Source of the DNA: DAORIO01 sp035438585
GTDB lineage: Bacteria; Patescibacteriota; Minisyncoccia; Phycocordibacterales; UBA9973
DNA length: 49,056 bases
Reading direction: 5' to 3'
Assembly: GCA_035438585.1 (NCBI GenBank)
Contig: DAORIO010000001.1
Location: forward strand, 1-49,056
Within the stretch, counting starts at the first letter, position 1; each line of letters begins with the position of its first letter. A model generated the notes under the pieces. That model was given only the letters and a program-made list of their open reading frames with translations, was not told the origin of the DNA and did no database searches. Positions 25,075 to 31,612 of this stretch are shown here, one piece after another. A program made the translations under genes and the position numbers.

Positions 25075-25103
25075 TTGACATTAAATATTTACAGGAGTAC
25101 TAT
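25075..25103 (+). promoter_or_regulatory. Strong promoter of the RNA candidate
   Basis: TTGACA (25075-25080), exactly 17 nt, TACTAT (25098-25103); the same type as at 8134. Confidence 0.75.
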
Positions 25104-25110
25104 TGTTAAA

Positions 25111-25345
25111 AATAAATAAATTTAAAAGTCATGGAAACTGAAGTTTAAAAAAGTATCCTTAAAATCTTAAACAACAAATTATTCTCTGGGTTGTCTATAG
25201 GCAACCAACTTGTGTCTGAAAATTTCAGACTGGACAAACACAAACAGATTGATAATTTGGCTTGGCGGAGTAGCACTAAGTTGGGTCGTGGACTCAAGGC
25301 GTTTGAGATTTTAGTAGAGCCGGAGGTGTACTCCGGCTTTTTGTT
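25111..25345 (+). ncRNA. Candidate structured RNA or interrupted small gene, about 235 nt
   Basis: A strong promoter lies just upstream and an intrinsic terminator ends it (AGCCGGAG - GTGTA - CTCCGGCT plus TTTTT, 25318-25343). Between them are hairpins GGTTGTC-TATA-GGCAACC (from 25190), GTCTGAA-AAT-TTCAGAC (from about 25214) and CTCAA-GGCGT-TTGAG (from about 25293). An ATG at 25131 opens a frame that meets TAA after five codons (METEV). The same frame then stays open through the terminator, so a gene with a premature stop is the alternative reading. No known RNA family is recognised. The unit ends two nt before the tRNA-linked element of tRNA-Arg(GCG). Confidence 0.5.
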
Positions 25346-25347
25346 TT

Positions 25348-25484
25348 GTGATCCCGGTAGGGTAATCTTTCGTTACACGAACAGTATACCTTTTTGGCAA
25401 ACTCAGAACGAGTTCTTCGTTTACATCGAAAAGCTTTTCGATTCCTACACAGACGACGAGCAGTCGTCGTCCTCGGGATCACCA
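25348..25484 (-). repeat. tRNA-linked structured element, copy at tRNA-Arg(GCG)
   Basis: Read on the minus strand after the tRNA: inverted acceptor TGGTGATCCCG (25484-25474); hairpin GACGACGA-CTGC-TCGTCGTC (25471-25452); inverted T-arm GTAGGAATCG (25448-25439); GAAAAGCTTTTC; long hairpin with GTAAAC/GTTTGC (a G-U pair in the tRNA-sense RNA, a C-A mismatch on the other strand) and AGAAC/GTTCT; linker GGTATACTG; hairpin TTCGT-GTA-ACGAA (25381-25369); direct copy of the tRNA 3' end (25367-25348, 14 nt identical to the tRNA). It is the clearest copy for seeing acceptor and T-arm in both orientations. Confidence 0.8.
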
Positions 25485-25487
25485 AAT

Positions 25488-25517
25488 AAAAATGGCCACC
25501 AAATGGTGACTCATTTT
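25488..25517 (-). terminator. Hairpin between tRNA-Arg(GCG) and its element
   Basis: AAAAATG and CATTTTT arms around a CACC/GGTG core; probable terminator of the tRNA transcript and centre of the inverted duplication. Confidence 0.6.
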
Positions 25518-25525
25518 TAAACTGG

Positions 25526-25597
25526 TGATCCCGGTAGGAATCGAACCTACATTTTAACTTCCGCAAAGTCATGTCCTATCCATTGAACGACGGGACC
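25526..25597 (-). tRNA. tRNA-Arg(GCG)
   Basis: Acceptor GGTCCCG/CGGGATC, D-stem GTTC/GGAC, anticodon stem TGACT/AGTTA, loop TTGCGGA, so the anticodon is GCG. Discriminator A is followed by CCA in the genome (25525-25523), which may be encoded or chance. Most bacteria read CGY/CGA with an inosine-modified ACG anticodon; GCG is uncommon. Confidence 0.9.
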
Positions 25598-25636
25598 AAT
25601 AGATAGGTAGACATTATCAATTTTTGAGTTAAAAAG

Positions 25637-26095
25637 CTAGAACCCCAATCTCTCCATCACCATTCTGTGTTTCGGTTCTTGAATAGCTTTTTCTTTTATT
25701 TTTGTTTTTAGATAGTTCGCTATGTTATCAACATCGTCTTCTTCTACATAGATACTTACAATAGGGTCGACAAGCCGAGAGGACATAAATAACAGTCTCG
25801 GTTCATCATCTGAATGGTCGATACAAAAATGTTTTATAGAATCATAAGGGTAAAGGTATTCATTCATTCGAATGCCTTTCTTGTTTATTGTGACTTCTAT
25901 TTCTCCAGGCTTTCTTTTTGAAAAATAAAAAACCATAGCTACAGACAGGAGTATAAAAATCGCAAACAAAAAGTTTTTTATCAGAATAGAGCCAACAGTA
26001 AGAGCGAAAGCAGTTATTCCAACTGCCCAATACCAATCATTAGACCGATGAACTTCTCGGTATTCCAATGCAAACCATTTTATTTCGTCTCTCAT
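25637..26095 (-). CDS. Two-helix membrane protein of unknown function
   Basis: 152 residues: an N-terminal aromatic segment (KWFALEYREVHRSNDWYW), two membrane helices (about 24-58), then a PH-like beta domain with IEVTINKKGIRMNEYLYPYDSIKHF. The pattern of a membrane pair followed by a bacterial PH-like fold is common in Parcubacteria hypothetical proteins. No catalytic residues are seen. It is a single gene on the minus strand. Confidence 0.7.
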   Translation of the reverse strand: MRDEIKWFALEYREVHRSNDWYWAVGITAFALTVGSILIKNFLFAIFILLSVAMVFYFSKRKPGEIEVTINKKGIRMNEYLYPYDSIKHFCIDHSDDEPRLLFMSSRLVDPIVSIYVEEDDVDNIANYLKTKIKEKAIQEPKHRMVMERLGF

Positions 26096-26140
26096 TATTC
26101 TAATTGTATAAAACTTATACTATTTTTGCACGCGTGCTTT

Positions 26141-26875
26141 TTATTTTCTCAAGTTTTCAGGCAATGCATTGTATGCTTCAGTTATCTTTTGAGATAATTC
26201 TTTTTTGATCGCATCAATTTCTTTGTTTCTAGTAGCTGTAAGTTGGGCAATTTCAAGCTTTGATCTTCTTAGGAAAGAAGATTTTGCCATTCCGCGGTCT
26301 TTCATTTTTTTGATTGTATCGAGTTCGTCTTTTATTTTTTCTTCAAACAATCCAGTGCACAAAACTTTAAGCGTTCCAAGGCGGTTTTTTGATTCAGTTT
26401 CTATATCTTTGAAATATGTTTCACTAGAAGAATCTTGTTTTGAAAGAGAAAGGAGTGTGTCGCGTTCGTATTTTTCCCAAGCAATATCTGTTTTGTTTCT
26501 TGCATTAGACAGGAGATCAAAAAGAGTTTTTTCAAAATTTTCTACTGCTTTTTTGTCGGCGTCGGTTTGCGCTTTTGTCATAAGATGAATGACAAATTTT
26601 TTATATATTGAGTCGACACGATTTCTTTCTTGGGTAAATTGCTCGCTTCTTTTTGACCATTCTTGTTTTATATCTTCGGTTCTTTTTTCTCGAGATTTTA
26701 GAACTTCTTCTCTGATTTTACTTTGTTCTTTTTTTATATCAGATTCAATTTTTGAAATTTTCTGGCACACAGATGAAGACCCGCCGTTTGAGGCGAAAGT
26801 TTGAATAGGCGTAAAAAGCACTGAAACAAGCACAAGAAAAACGATTATTGATTTTTTGTTAGAAATTTTCTCCAT
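26141..26875 (-). CDS. Exported coiled-coil protein in the sigma-factor operon
   Basis: 244 residues: signal peptide (about 1-29, ending TFAS), then an almost continuous charged helix with heptads from about 38 to 235, and one Cys at residue 37. It may form an extracytoplasmic rod or chaperone, analogous in form to Spy/CpxP-type stress proteins, but no such motif is visible. It overlaps the putative anti-sigma gene by 17 nt and is the last gene of the operon. Confidence 0.7.
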   Translation of the reverse strand: MEKISNKKSIIVFLVLVSVLFTPIQTFASNGGSSSVCQKISKIESDIKKEQSKIREEVLKSREKRTEDIKQEWSKRSEQFTQERNRVDSIYKKFVIHLMTKAQTDADKKAVENFEKTLFDLLSNARNKTDIAWEKYERDTLLSLSKQDSSSETYFKDIETESKNRLGTLKVLCTGLFEEKIKDELDTIKKMKDRGMAKSSFLRRSKLEIAQLTATRNKEIDAIKKELSQKITEAYNALPENLRK

Positions 26876-27392
26876 AGTAATTTACAAAATTATTAACTCC
26901 TGTTTCATCGTAAGTCGCAAATTTTTCATCGGACGAATTTGAATAAGTTGAAAATTCTTCTTCTGTAATTGTTTGGAAATCTTCTTGTTGAAAATTTTCA
27001 TTTGCAGGTGCGGACATTTTCATTAAAGAATTTTCTTGCACTGAATTGTCGGCTACTTCATTTTGAACCAACGCAAAAGAACTCGCACTATCTGTCGTAG
27101 GTTCTAAAATAGGGTCAGCGTTTGGTTGTAAATTATTTTTTACAGAAAGTCCGACGATTAATATCACAGCCAAAGCAGGGACAGAGATTTTGAAAAACAT
27201 TGGAATGTAAAACGGAGACTTGGTTGGGTTAGAGTTTTGAGGTAGTGTTTCTTCTCCTAGCATTTTCATTGCCTTCAAAAAAGATTCATGCGGAGCTTTT
27301 ATTTCTTTTCTTAGATTTTGGAGTTGAGAAATAACCTGCAAGTCTTTTGCATCAAATTCTTCATTATTTTGTTGTGGTATTTCTTTATTCAT
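26859..27392 (-). CDS. Putative membrane-bound anti-sigma factor
   Basis: 177 residues: an acidic and helical cytoplasmic part (1-65, DLQVISQLQNLRKEIKAPHESFLKAM cited in part), one membrane helix (about 71-86, VPALAVILIVGLSV) and an extracytoplasmic acidic tail rich in Glu, Asn and Ser. It overlaps the ECF sigma gene by 8 nt, which is the usual arrangement for a sigma/anti-sigma pair. There is no zinc-binding HxxxCxxC motif, so the assignment rests on topology and context. Confidence 0.6.
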   Translation of the reverse strand: MNKEIPQQNNEEFDAKDLQVISQLQNLRKEIKAPHESFLKAMKMLGEETLPQNSNPTKSPFYIPMFFKISVPALAVILIVGLSVKNNLQPNADPILEPTTDSASSFALVQNEVADNSVQENSLMKMSAPANENFQQEDFQTITEEEFSTYSNSSDEKFATYDETGVNNFVNYYGENF

Positions 27393-27933
27393 AGTCTTTT
27401 ATATTTTCTCTTAAAGCTTTTATTCCACGCGAGAGTAGTTGCCGAACTGCTTCTTCGCTTTTTCCCATAATTTCCGATATGTCTTTGGCGGGAAGGTCTT
27501 CGACATATCTGAGCGTCAGGGCTTCTCTTTGTTCTTCGGACAGTTTTTCGATCATATCCTTAAAGTCGAGTCCCAGTTCTTTTTTGTCTTCAGCTTGATT
27601 TTCGCTTTCGATCATTACCACTTCGTCGCTTACTATCGTGTTTCTGGTGCCACGTTTCCGCCAGTAGTCGATAAGGGTGTTTCGGGCGATGGTGAATATG
27701 AAGCTTGGCAGGGAAATGGTTTGGGTTATTTTTGTGAGGTTTGCGTAAAACTTTACAAAGGAGGTTTGGGTCAAATCTACCGCCTCGTCGTCATTTTGGG
27801 TTCGCATAAAAAAGTAGCGATAGAGCGGGGAGTAGAAATACTTGTATATTTCGTCCTGCGCCGTAACAGAGCCATCTCTGGCCTCATCAAACAGCTTCTT
27901 TAGTTTTTCGTGGTCATTAGCTCTTTCAGACAT
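27385..27933 (-). CDS. ECF-type RNA polymerase sigma factor
   Basis: About 182 residues from ATG 27933; an upstream in-frame ATG at 27999 adds an unlikely hydrophobic leader. Sigma region 2 is LYRYFFMRTQNDDEAVDLTQTSF (cited in part as DDEAVDLTQ) with SFIFTIARNTLIDYWRKR. Region 4 is EQREALTLRYVEDLPAKDIS followed by SEEAVRQLLSRGIKAL. It directs RNA polymerase to stress or envelope promoters. It is the first gene of a three-gene operon with a putative anti-sigma factor and an exported coiled-coil protein. Confidence 0.92.
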   Translation of the reverse strand: MSERANDHEKLKKLFDEARDGSVTAQDEIYKYFYSPLYRYFFMRTQNDDEAVDLTQTSFVKFYANLTKITQTISLPSFIFTIARNTLIDYWRKRGTRNTIVSDEVVMIESENQAEDKKELGLDFKDMIEKLSEEQREALTLRYVEDLPAKDISEIMGKSEEAVRQLLSRGIKALRENIKDYE

Positions 27934-27992
27934 AATAACGCATATTATACTGTATTTGTGATGGGTGGAAACAGGAAATATGCTCCAAAACA

Positions 27993-28025
27993 AAAACAAC
28001 CACTATTCCAGGTAGTGGTTGTTTT
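27993..28025. terminator. Terminator upstream of the sigma gene
   Basis: AAAACAACCACTA - TTCCAGG - TAGTGGTTGTTTT; 13 perfect pairs. It lies just downstream of the 28066 gene (minus strand) and separates it from the sigma operon. Confidence 0.8.
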
Positions 28026-28065
28026 CAGTTATTTATTTAAATTTAAACAAGATTTTTGTTAGTGG

Positions 28066-28497
28066 TTAAGTCTTAGTTTTATATTTTTTCTTCATATCCG
28101 CAACAGATTTTTTGATGAGTATTTTTAGGGTAGGGATATGAACATTTTCTAGTTTTTTAATATATAAGCAAGATCCACCACTTGTTTTGTGCGGACCGAT
28201 TTTTTCAAGTAAATCCCCGTATCCTTTAAATCCCGGCATTATGTAAATTGTTATTCCTGTTGCTCTTGGGGAAAATGCGATAAGTGGCCAATCTCCCTCT
28301 TGGGAAGAACGATCAGATTTGTAATGATACTCACCAAAACCAACAATGCTTTCGCCCCACATTGTAGGTTTTAGTTTTGTCGTTTCTTCAAAAATACTAA
28401 GTAGTTTTAAAGAATCATTTCTTTTTTGTTCGTCTTTTATAGTTTTAATAAATTTTTTTGGTGGAACTTTGGTTGGTTTTGTTTTTACTTCTGCCAT
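28066..28497 (-). CDS. DUF1801 (YdhG-like) family protein
   Basis: 143 residues. The family core is visible: LKPTMWGESIVGFGEYHYKS, PLIAFSPRATGITIYIMPGF and GSCLYIKKLENVHIPTLKILIKKSV. DUF1801 proteins are small cytoplasmic alpha/beta proteins of unknown biochemical role. On its strand TATATT ends about eight nt before the ATG, so the mRNA is probably leaderless. No partner gene is adjacent. Confidence 0.88.
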   Translation of the reverse strand: MAEVKTKPTKVPPKKFIKTIKDEQKRNDSLKLLSIFEETTKLKPTMWGESIVGFGEYHYKSDRSSQEGDWPLIAFSPRATGITIYIMPGFKGYGDLLEKIGPHKTSGGSCLYIKKLENVHIPTLKILIKKSVADMKKKYKTKT

Positions 28498-28540
28498 ATG
28501 GATTTAATATAACATACCGAAAAAGAAGAGGAGAAAAATA

Positions 28541-28569
28541 AAAGACCGTCCAATCGGACAGTCTTTGTT
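28541..28569 (-). terminator. Terminator of the 28587 gene
   Basis: On the plus strand AAAGAC and GTCTTT enclose GTCC - AATC - GGAC, with single-nt bulges. Confidence 0.7.
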
Positions 28570-28586
28570 TTAGGTTCAGTCTTAAT

Positions 28587-29273
28587 TTATACATGCGGTA
28601 TTCCCATATAATGTTCAATGAACATTATATTCGCAGGATTTTTTATTACCGCTGAGGTAACGTCAAAAATATAAGCTATTGTTTCGCCATATTCACGAAA
28701 CGTTTTTTGATGTTCTTTTGATAATGCATCGTAATGCTTTTTAAGTTTTTCATAAAATACTTCACCTTCAGTATTCCAAGCTGGAATATTAATTACATCT
28801 TTTTCCAATTCCATGGCTACTTTTTCTAACCCTTCAGTTTCTTTAGATATATTCATAATAAAACGAAATATTTTTTTAATGAAAGCGTTTAGTTTTTCAG
28901 AATTCATAAAAAGATTAATAATAAAGAGTGGTAATAAGCAAAGAAGTAGGGCAATCCAAATTAGAAAAATAGTAATAACTGGAATTACACCAAAAACTGA
29001 TACCATGAAAGCTTTGTCAGATGATGAAAAGTGGTTAACCAGCAGAACGATAATAGTAAGCCCGATTACATAGATTCCAAAATATTTTAATAGGCGGAAG
29101 TTATCCCTCGCTTCTTGGGTTTTGTACTTTGTATATGCTTCAATGTAAGCAGATGTTTTTTGAAGTGCAATCTGGAAATACTCAATTTTGTTGTCGGGAA
29201 TAATTCCCAAGCTGAGCAAATAGGTAAGTGCTATTTGTTCACGTTCGCTTAGTGATTTTTTATCTTTTTTCAT
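28587..29273 (-). CDS. Two-helix membrane protein of unknown function, 228 residues
   Basis: A helical cytoplasmic N-terminus (1-65), two strong membrane helices (about 68-85 and 93-122), then a helical C-terminal domain of about 100 residues. No motif I recognise. It is divergent from the TrmB-like regulator at 29381 across a 107-bp AT-rich gap, so it could be the regulator's target. It has its own terminator. Confidence 0.7.
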   Translation of the reverse strand: MKKDKKSLSEREQIALTYLLSLGIIPDNKIEYFQIALQKTSAYIEAYTKYKTQEARDNFRLLKYFGIYVIGLTIIVLLVNHFSSSDKAFMVSVFGVIPVITIFLIWIALLLCLLPLFIINLFMNSEKLNAFIKKIFRFIMNISKETEGLEKVAMELEKDVINIPAWNTEGEVFYEKLKKHYDALSKEHQKTFREYGETIAYIFDVTSAVIKNPANIMFIEHYMGIPHV

Positions 29274-29345
29274 TTTTTAAAGAGTTTAGATTATTTGTGT
29301 AAATTGTACGTTATATAGCTAAATATGTAAATGTGTCGTCAAAAG

Positions 29346-29374
29346 TTGACAAATAAACTCGTTTGGCGTAGCAT
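29346..29374 (+). promoter_or_regulatory. Promoter of the TrmB-like gene
   Basis: TTGACA (29346-29351), 17 nt, TAGCAT (29369-29374). The -10 ends six nt before the ATG at 29381, so the transcript is predicted to be leaderless. Confidence 0.6.
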
Positions 29375-29380
29375 TAAAAC

Positions 29381-30160
29381 ATGAGTCAAAATATACAGGA
29401 TATAGTAATTAATATTGGATTAAACAAAGCCGAAGCCACTACTTTTTCGGTCCTTATGCAATATCCTGATGGTATGTCTGTTCTAGAATTGAGTCGAGAA
29501 TTAAATTTACCTCGTCCAACAATATACTCACACCTCGAGGAGCTTTTTAAGATTGGAATTGCTAAAAAGGGGTTACATGAAAATACCTCCGTCGTATATC
29601 CTGAGTCAAAAGAAATTATTGAAAGTATATTTGAAGAAAAAATTGCTTCATTAAAAAAATCAAAAGAACATCTTTCGTTGAGTTTTGATAATAAAAAAAG
29701 TATTACAAAATTTAAGCCGAAGTTTTTTGTATATGAAGGGCAAAATGCTTACGAACAAGTGTGGCGAGATATCCTTAGAACAAGAGAAGATTCTTATTGG
29801 GTTTGGCCTGTTAAGGGAATGCTTGAGAAGGGGATTTCAGTAGAAAAAATAAAAGAATTTCACGAGGAAAGAATAAAGAGAAATATTGTTATGAATGTTT
29901 TGTGGCCTGAAAGAATGAAATTAGATATTGAAAAATCTCCGTTCCTTATTTCTTCTGATGAAAAAATTTCTTTACGAAAAATCCGTATCTTACCTAAGGA
30001 GCTCGATCAAGATGTTGGATATGGTATTTATGGAAACAGGGTTGCTTTTATTTCAGCTGGATCGGAGAACTATGCTTTTGTGGTAGAAAGTAAAGAGTTG
30101 ACAAAAACTCTTAAAAATCAATTTGATTTCTTTTGGGGAATTTCTAAGAAGTATTTGTAG
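29381..30160 (+). CDS. TrmB-family transcriptional regulator
   Basis: 259 residues. The N-terminal winged helix-turn-helix has GLNKAEATTFSVLMQYPDG, VLELSRELNLPRPTIYSHLEEL and the wing IGIAKKGL. A coiled linker follows (ESIFEEKIASLKKSKEHL). The C-terminal effector-like domain contains WVWPVKGMLEKG and ends near FFWGISKKYL. TrmB-like regulators are common in archaea and in CPR genomes, and the ligand is unknown. Divergent from a membrane protein gene. Confidence 0.85.
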   Translation: MSQNIQDIVINIGLNKAEATTFSVLMQYPDGMSVLELSRELNLPRPTIYSHLEELFKIGIAKKGLHENTSVVYPESKEIIESIFEEKIASLKKSKEHLSLSFDNKKSITKFKPKFFVYEGQNAYEQVWRDILRTREDSYWVWPVKGMLEKGISVEKIKEFHEERIKRNIVMNVLWPERMKLDIEKSPFLISSDEKISLRKIRILPKELDQDVGYGIYGNRVAFISAGSENYAFVVESKELTKTLKNQFDFFWGISKKYL

Positions 30161-30183
30161 TTGGTTGTGTGTTTGATTGTTGT

Positions 30184-30320
30184 AGTGCGGCGAGAGTTTC
30201 GAACCTTACAGGTTCAGTACACCTTTTCAATTTACTTAGAGCAAAGCTCCTCGTAAATAATGAAAAGCTTTTCGAATCTCGCACGTACGGCACGCAGGTG
30301 TCGTACTCGCCTCCGCATAT
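30184..30320 (-). repeat. tRNA-linked structured element, copy at tRNA-Ser(TGA)
   Basis: Read on the minus strand after the tRNA: inverted acceptor (30320-30308); hairpin GTACGACAC-CTGC-GTGCCGTAC (30306-30285); inverted T-arm GTGCGAGATTCG (30284-30273); GAAAAGCTTTTC; long hairpin 30266-30224 with ATTTAC/GTAAAT and GGAGC/GCTCT; linker GGTGTACTG; hairpin GAACCT-GTA-AGGTTC (30215-30201); direct, slightly decayed copy of the tRNA 3' end (30204-30184, GTTCGAAACTCTCGCCGC). Every stem differs from the tRNA-Lys copy yet still pairs. Confidence 0.8.
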
Positions 30321-30363
30321 AAAAAAGACCCGAAATATCGGGTCTTTTTTATATGCGGAGGCG
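30308..30363. terminator. 56-bp perfect palindrome joining the tRNA-Ser 3' end, a terminator and the inverted acceptor
   Basis: Two 26-bp arms (30308-30333 and 30338-30363) are exact reverse complements around AATA. The inner part (AAAAAAGACCCGA / TCGGGTCTTTTTT) is a standard terminator. The outer 13 bp are the tRNA-Ser acceptor end plus trailer and its inverted copy. Confidence 0.9.
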
Positions 30364-30442
30364 GCGAGATTCGAACTCGCGGTACGGTTTCCCATACAAC
30401 AGTTTTCAAGACTGTCGCCTTCAACCACTCAGCCACACCTCC
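30356..30442 (-). tRNA. tRNA-Ser(TGA)
   Basis: Acceptor GGAGGTG/CGCCTCC, long variable arm TGTATGGGAAACCGTACC, anticodon stem ACAGT/ACTGT with loop CTTGAAA giving UGA, T-arm GCGAG-TTCGAAT-CTCGC, discriminator G, no encoded CCA. Confidence 0.95.
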
Positions 30443-30492
30443 GAGATTTAGATTACTGTATTTTCGTTTTTTTCTCAAGTTTTTGTAAATAA

Positions 30493-30521
30493 TAAAAACC
30501 ACCCAAAGCAGGGCGGTTTTT
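30493..30521 (-). terminator. Terminator of the DUF5652 gene
   Basis: AAAACC-A-CCC, loop AAAGCA, GGG-CGGTTTT, just beyond the minus-strand stop at 30520. Confidence 0.75.
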
Positions 30522-30822
30522 AGATTTTGAAGTCAATATGTTCTTCTTCTTTTTGATTTTCGCTTCTTGTGGTTGCGACAGATTTTTCAAAAAGTTTTTT
30601 TATTGGACGTTTAAATACTTGAGAAACTCTTTCTTTTGAAACTTTGGCAACTTTGAAAAGATACCAGATATCCAATATAGAAAGAGTGTTTAAAAGAAGT
30701 AGGGCAACAAACCATCCACGGTCTCCGTTTCTGGCGGCTGTCCAGACAGAAAAGATTTTCCAAATCAATGTCCAGAAGCTTAAAAGAAAAATGACTATAA
30801 ATATAATTGTTTCGTCGTGCAC
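30520..30822 (-). CDS. DUF5652-type membrane protein
   Basis: 100 residues with two membrane helices. The pattern WKIFSVWTAARNGDRGWFVALLLLNTLSILDIWYLF (positions about 21-56) is the family signature widely seen in Parcubacteria and related CPR groups. The C-terminal tail is basic then acidic. The start is GTG (complementary to 30820-30822): TATAAT ends exactly six nt upstream, indicating a leaderless GTG-initiated mRNA. Function is unknown. Confidence 0.8.
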   Translation of the reverse strand: MHDETIIFIVIFLLSFWTLIWKIFSVWTAARNGDRGWFVALLLLNTLSILDIWYLFKVAKVSKERVSQVFKRPIKKLFEKSVATTRSENQKEEEHIDFKI

Positions 30823-30879
30823 GAAAGAATTATACCAAGCGTTTATTTAAAAGGCTATATTTATGGTATATTCCAAGTT

Positions 30880-31266
30880 ATGAAATACTTGGGAATTGAT
30901 TTTGGGGGTAAAAATATTGGAGTTGCTGTTTCAGATGATGGTGGCCAGATTGCTTTTCCGTTCAAGACACTAAAAAATGAAGGAGGGCTTATAACTTCAA
31001 TAAAACAAATTTGTCTTTCTGAAAATATAGAAACAATAGTTTTGGGAAAATCGATTAATGACCAAGGAGAGCCAAATCAAATTCAAAAACAAATTGAAAA
31101 TTTTAGAGAAGTGCTTATTGCAGAAGTTAAGTTGCCGGTTAAATGGCAAAATGAAAGTTTTTCGTCTGTGCATGTTTTAGATGATGCCAAAGGTCGAGAT
31201 GGGGGAGATCATGCTCAGGCGGCCGCGCTAATACTTCAGAGATTTTTAGAGAGAGTAAATTCTTGA
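30880..31266 (+). CDS. ruvX: Holliday junction resolvase-like RuvX (YqgF)
   Basis: 128 residues from the ATG at 30880; the frame is open further upstream but TATATT lies seven nt before this ATG. RNase H fold: YLGIDFGGKNIGVAVSDD, the strand TIVLGKSIN, the Glu segment WQNESFSS and the last Asp in DGGDHAQAAALIL. YqgF proteins act in pre-16S rRNA 5' processing and perhaps in recombination. The frame runs straight into a tRNA-binding protein gene 12 nt downstream. Confidence 0.9.
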   Translation: MKYLGIDFGGKNIGVAVSDDGGQIAFPFKTLKNEGGLITSIKQICLSENIETIVLGKSINDQGEPNQIQKQIENFREVLIAEVKLPVKWQNESFSSVHVLDDAKGRDGGDHAQAAALILQRFLERVNS

Positions 31267-31278
31267 TAAACTATATAT

Positions 31279-31611
31279 ATGGAAAACATAAACATTGATG
31301 ATTTTGCAAAAATAGAAATAAAGTTTGGAAAAATTCTTTCAGCTGAAACAGTTGAAGGTGCAGATAAGCTTATAAAATTTATGGTAGATCTTGGTGAAGA
31401 ACAACCTCGTCAAATTCTTTCAGGAATAAGAGAGCGATATGAAGCTTGGGAGAGTTTGGTTGGTAAAATGGTACCAGTTGTTGCGAATCTTCCAGCTCGA
31501 AAACTGAAAGGCCTAGATAGTCAGGGGATGATAATGTACGCAGTTGGCGAGACAGAATTTGCACCGATTCATCCAGAGTTTAATGTTGCCCCAGGCACAA
31601 GAGCTTCTTAG
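31279..31611 (+). CDS. Stand-alone tRNA-binding OB-fold protein (Trbp111/MetG C-terminal type)
   Basis: 110 residues. The EMAPII-like OB fold is recognisable: DDFAKIEIKFGKILSAETVEGADKL, LGEEQPRQILSGI, VPVVANLPARKLKGLDSQGMIM. It binds tRNA, usually as a dimer, either as a chaperone or supplying the domain that methionyl-tRNA synthetase lacks. TAAACT ends six nt before the ATG (leaderless). Its stop (TAG, 31609-31611) abuts the GTG start of dedA. Confidence 0.9.
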   Translation: MENINIDDFAKIEIKFGKILSAETVEGADKLIKFMVDLGEEQPRQILSGIRERYEAWESLVGKMVPVVANLPARKLKGLDSQGMIMYAVGETEFAPIHPEFNVAPGTRAS

Positions 31612-31612
31612 T

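Noticed and set aside
25191..25520. 109-codon TTG-initiated frame through the terminator and the tRNA-linked element
   Set aside because: It crosses an intrinsic terminator and the structured repeat; its second half is element sequence, so it is not a gene as drawn.
26205..26588. 127-codon plus-strand frame
   Set aside because: Antisense to the coiled-coil gene at 26141; the heptad codon bias keeps the opposite strand open.
30144..30502. Several open frames of 88-107 codons on both strands
   Set aside because: They run through tRNA-Ser and its palindromic element; the palindrome makes frames open on both strands by symmetry.
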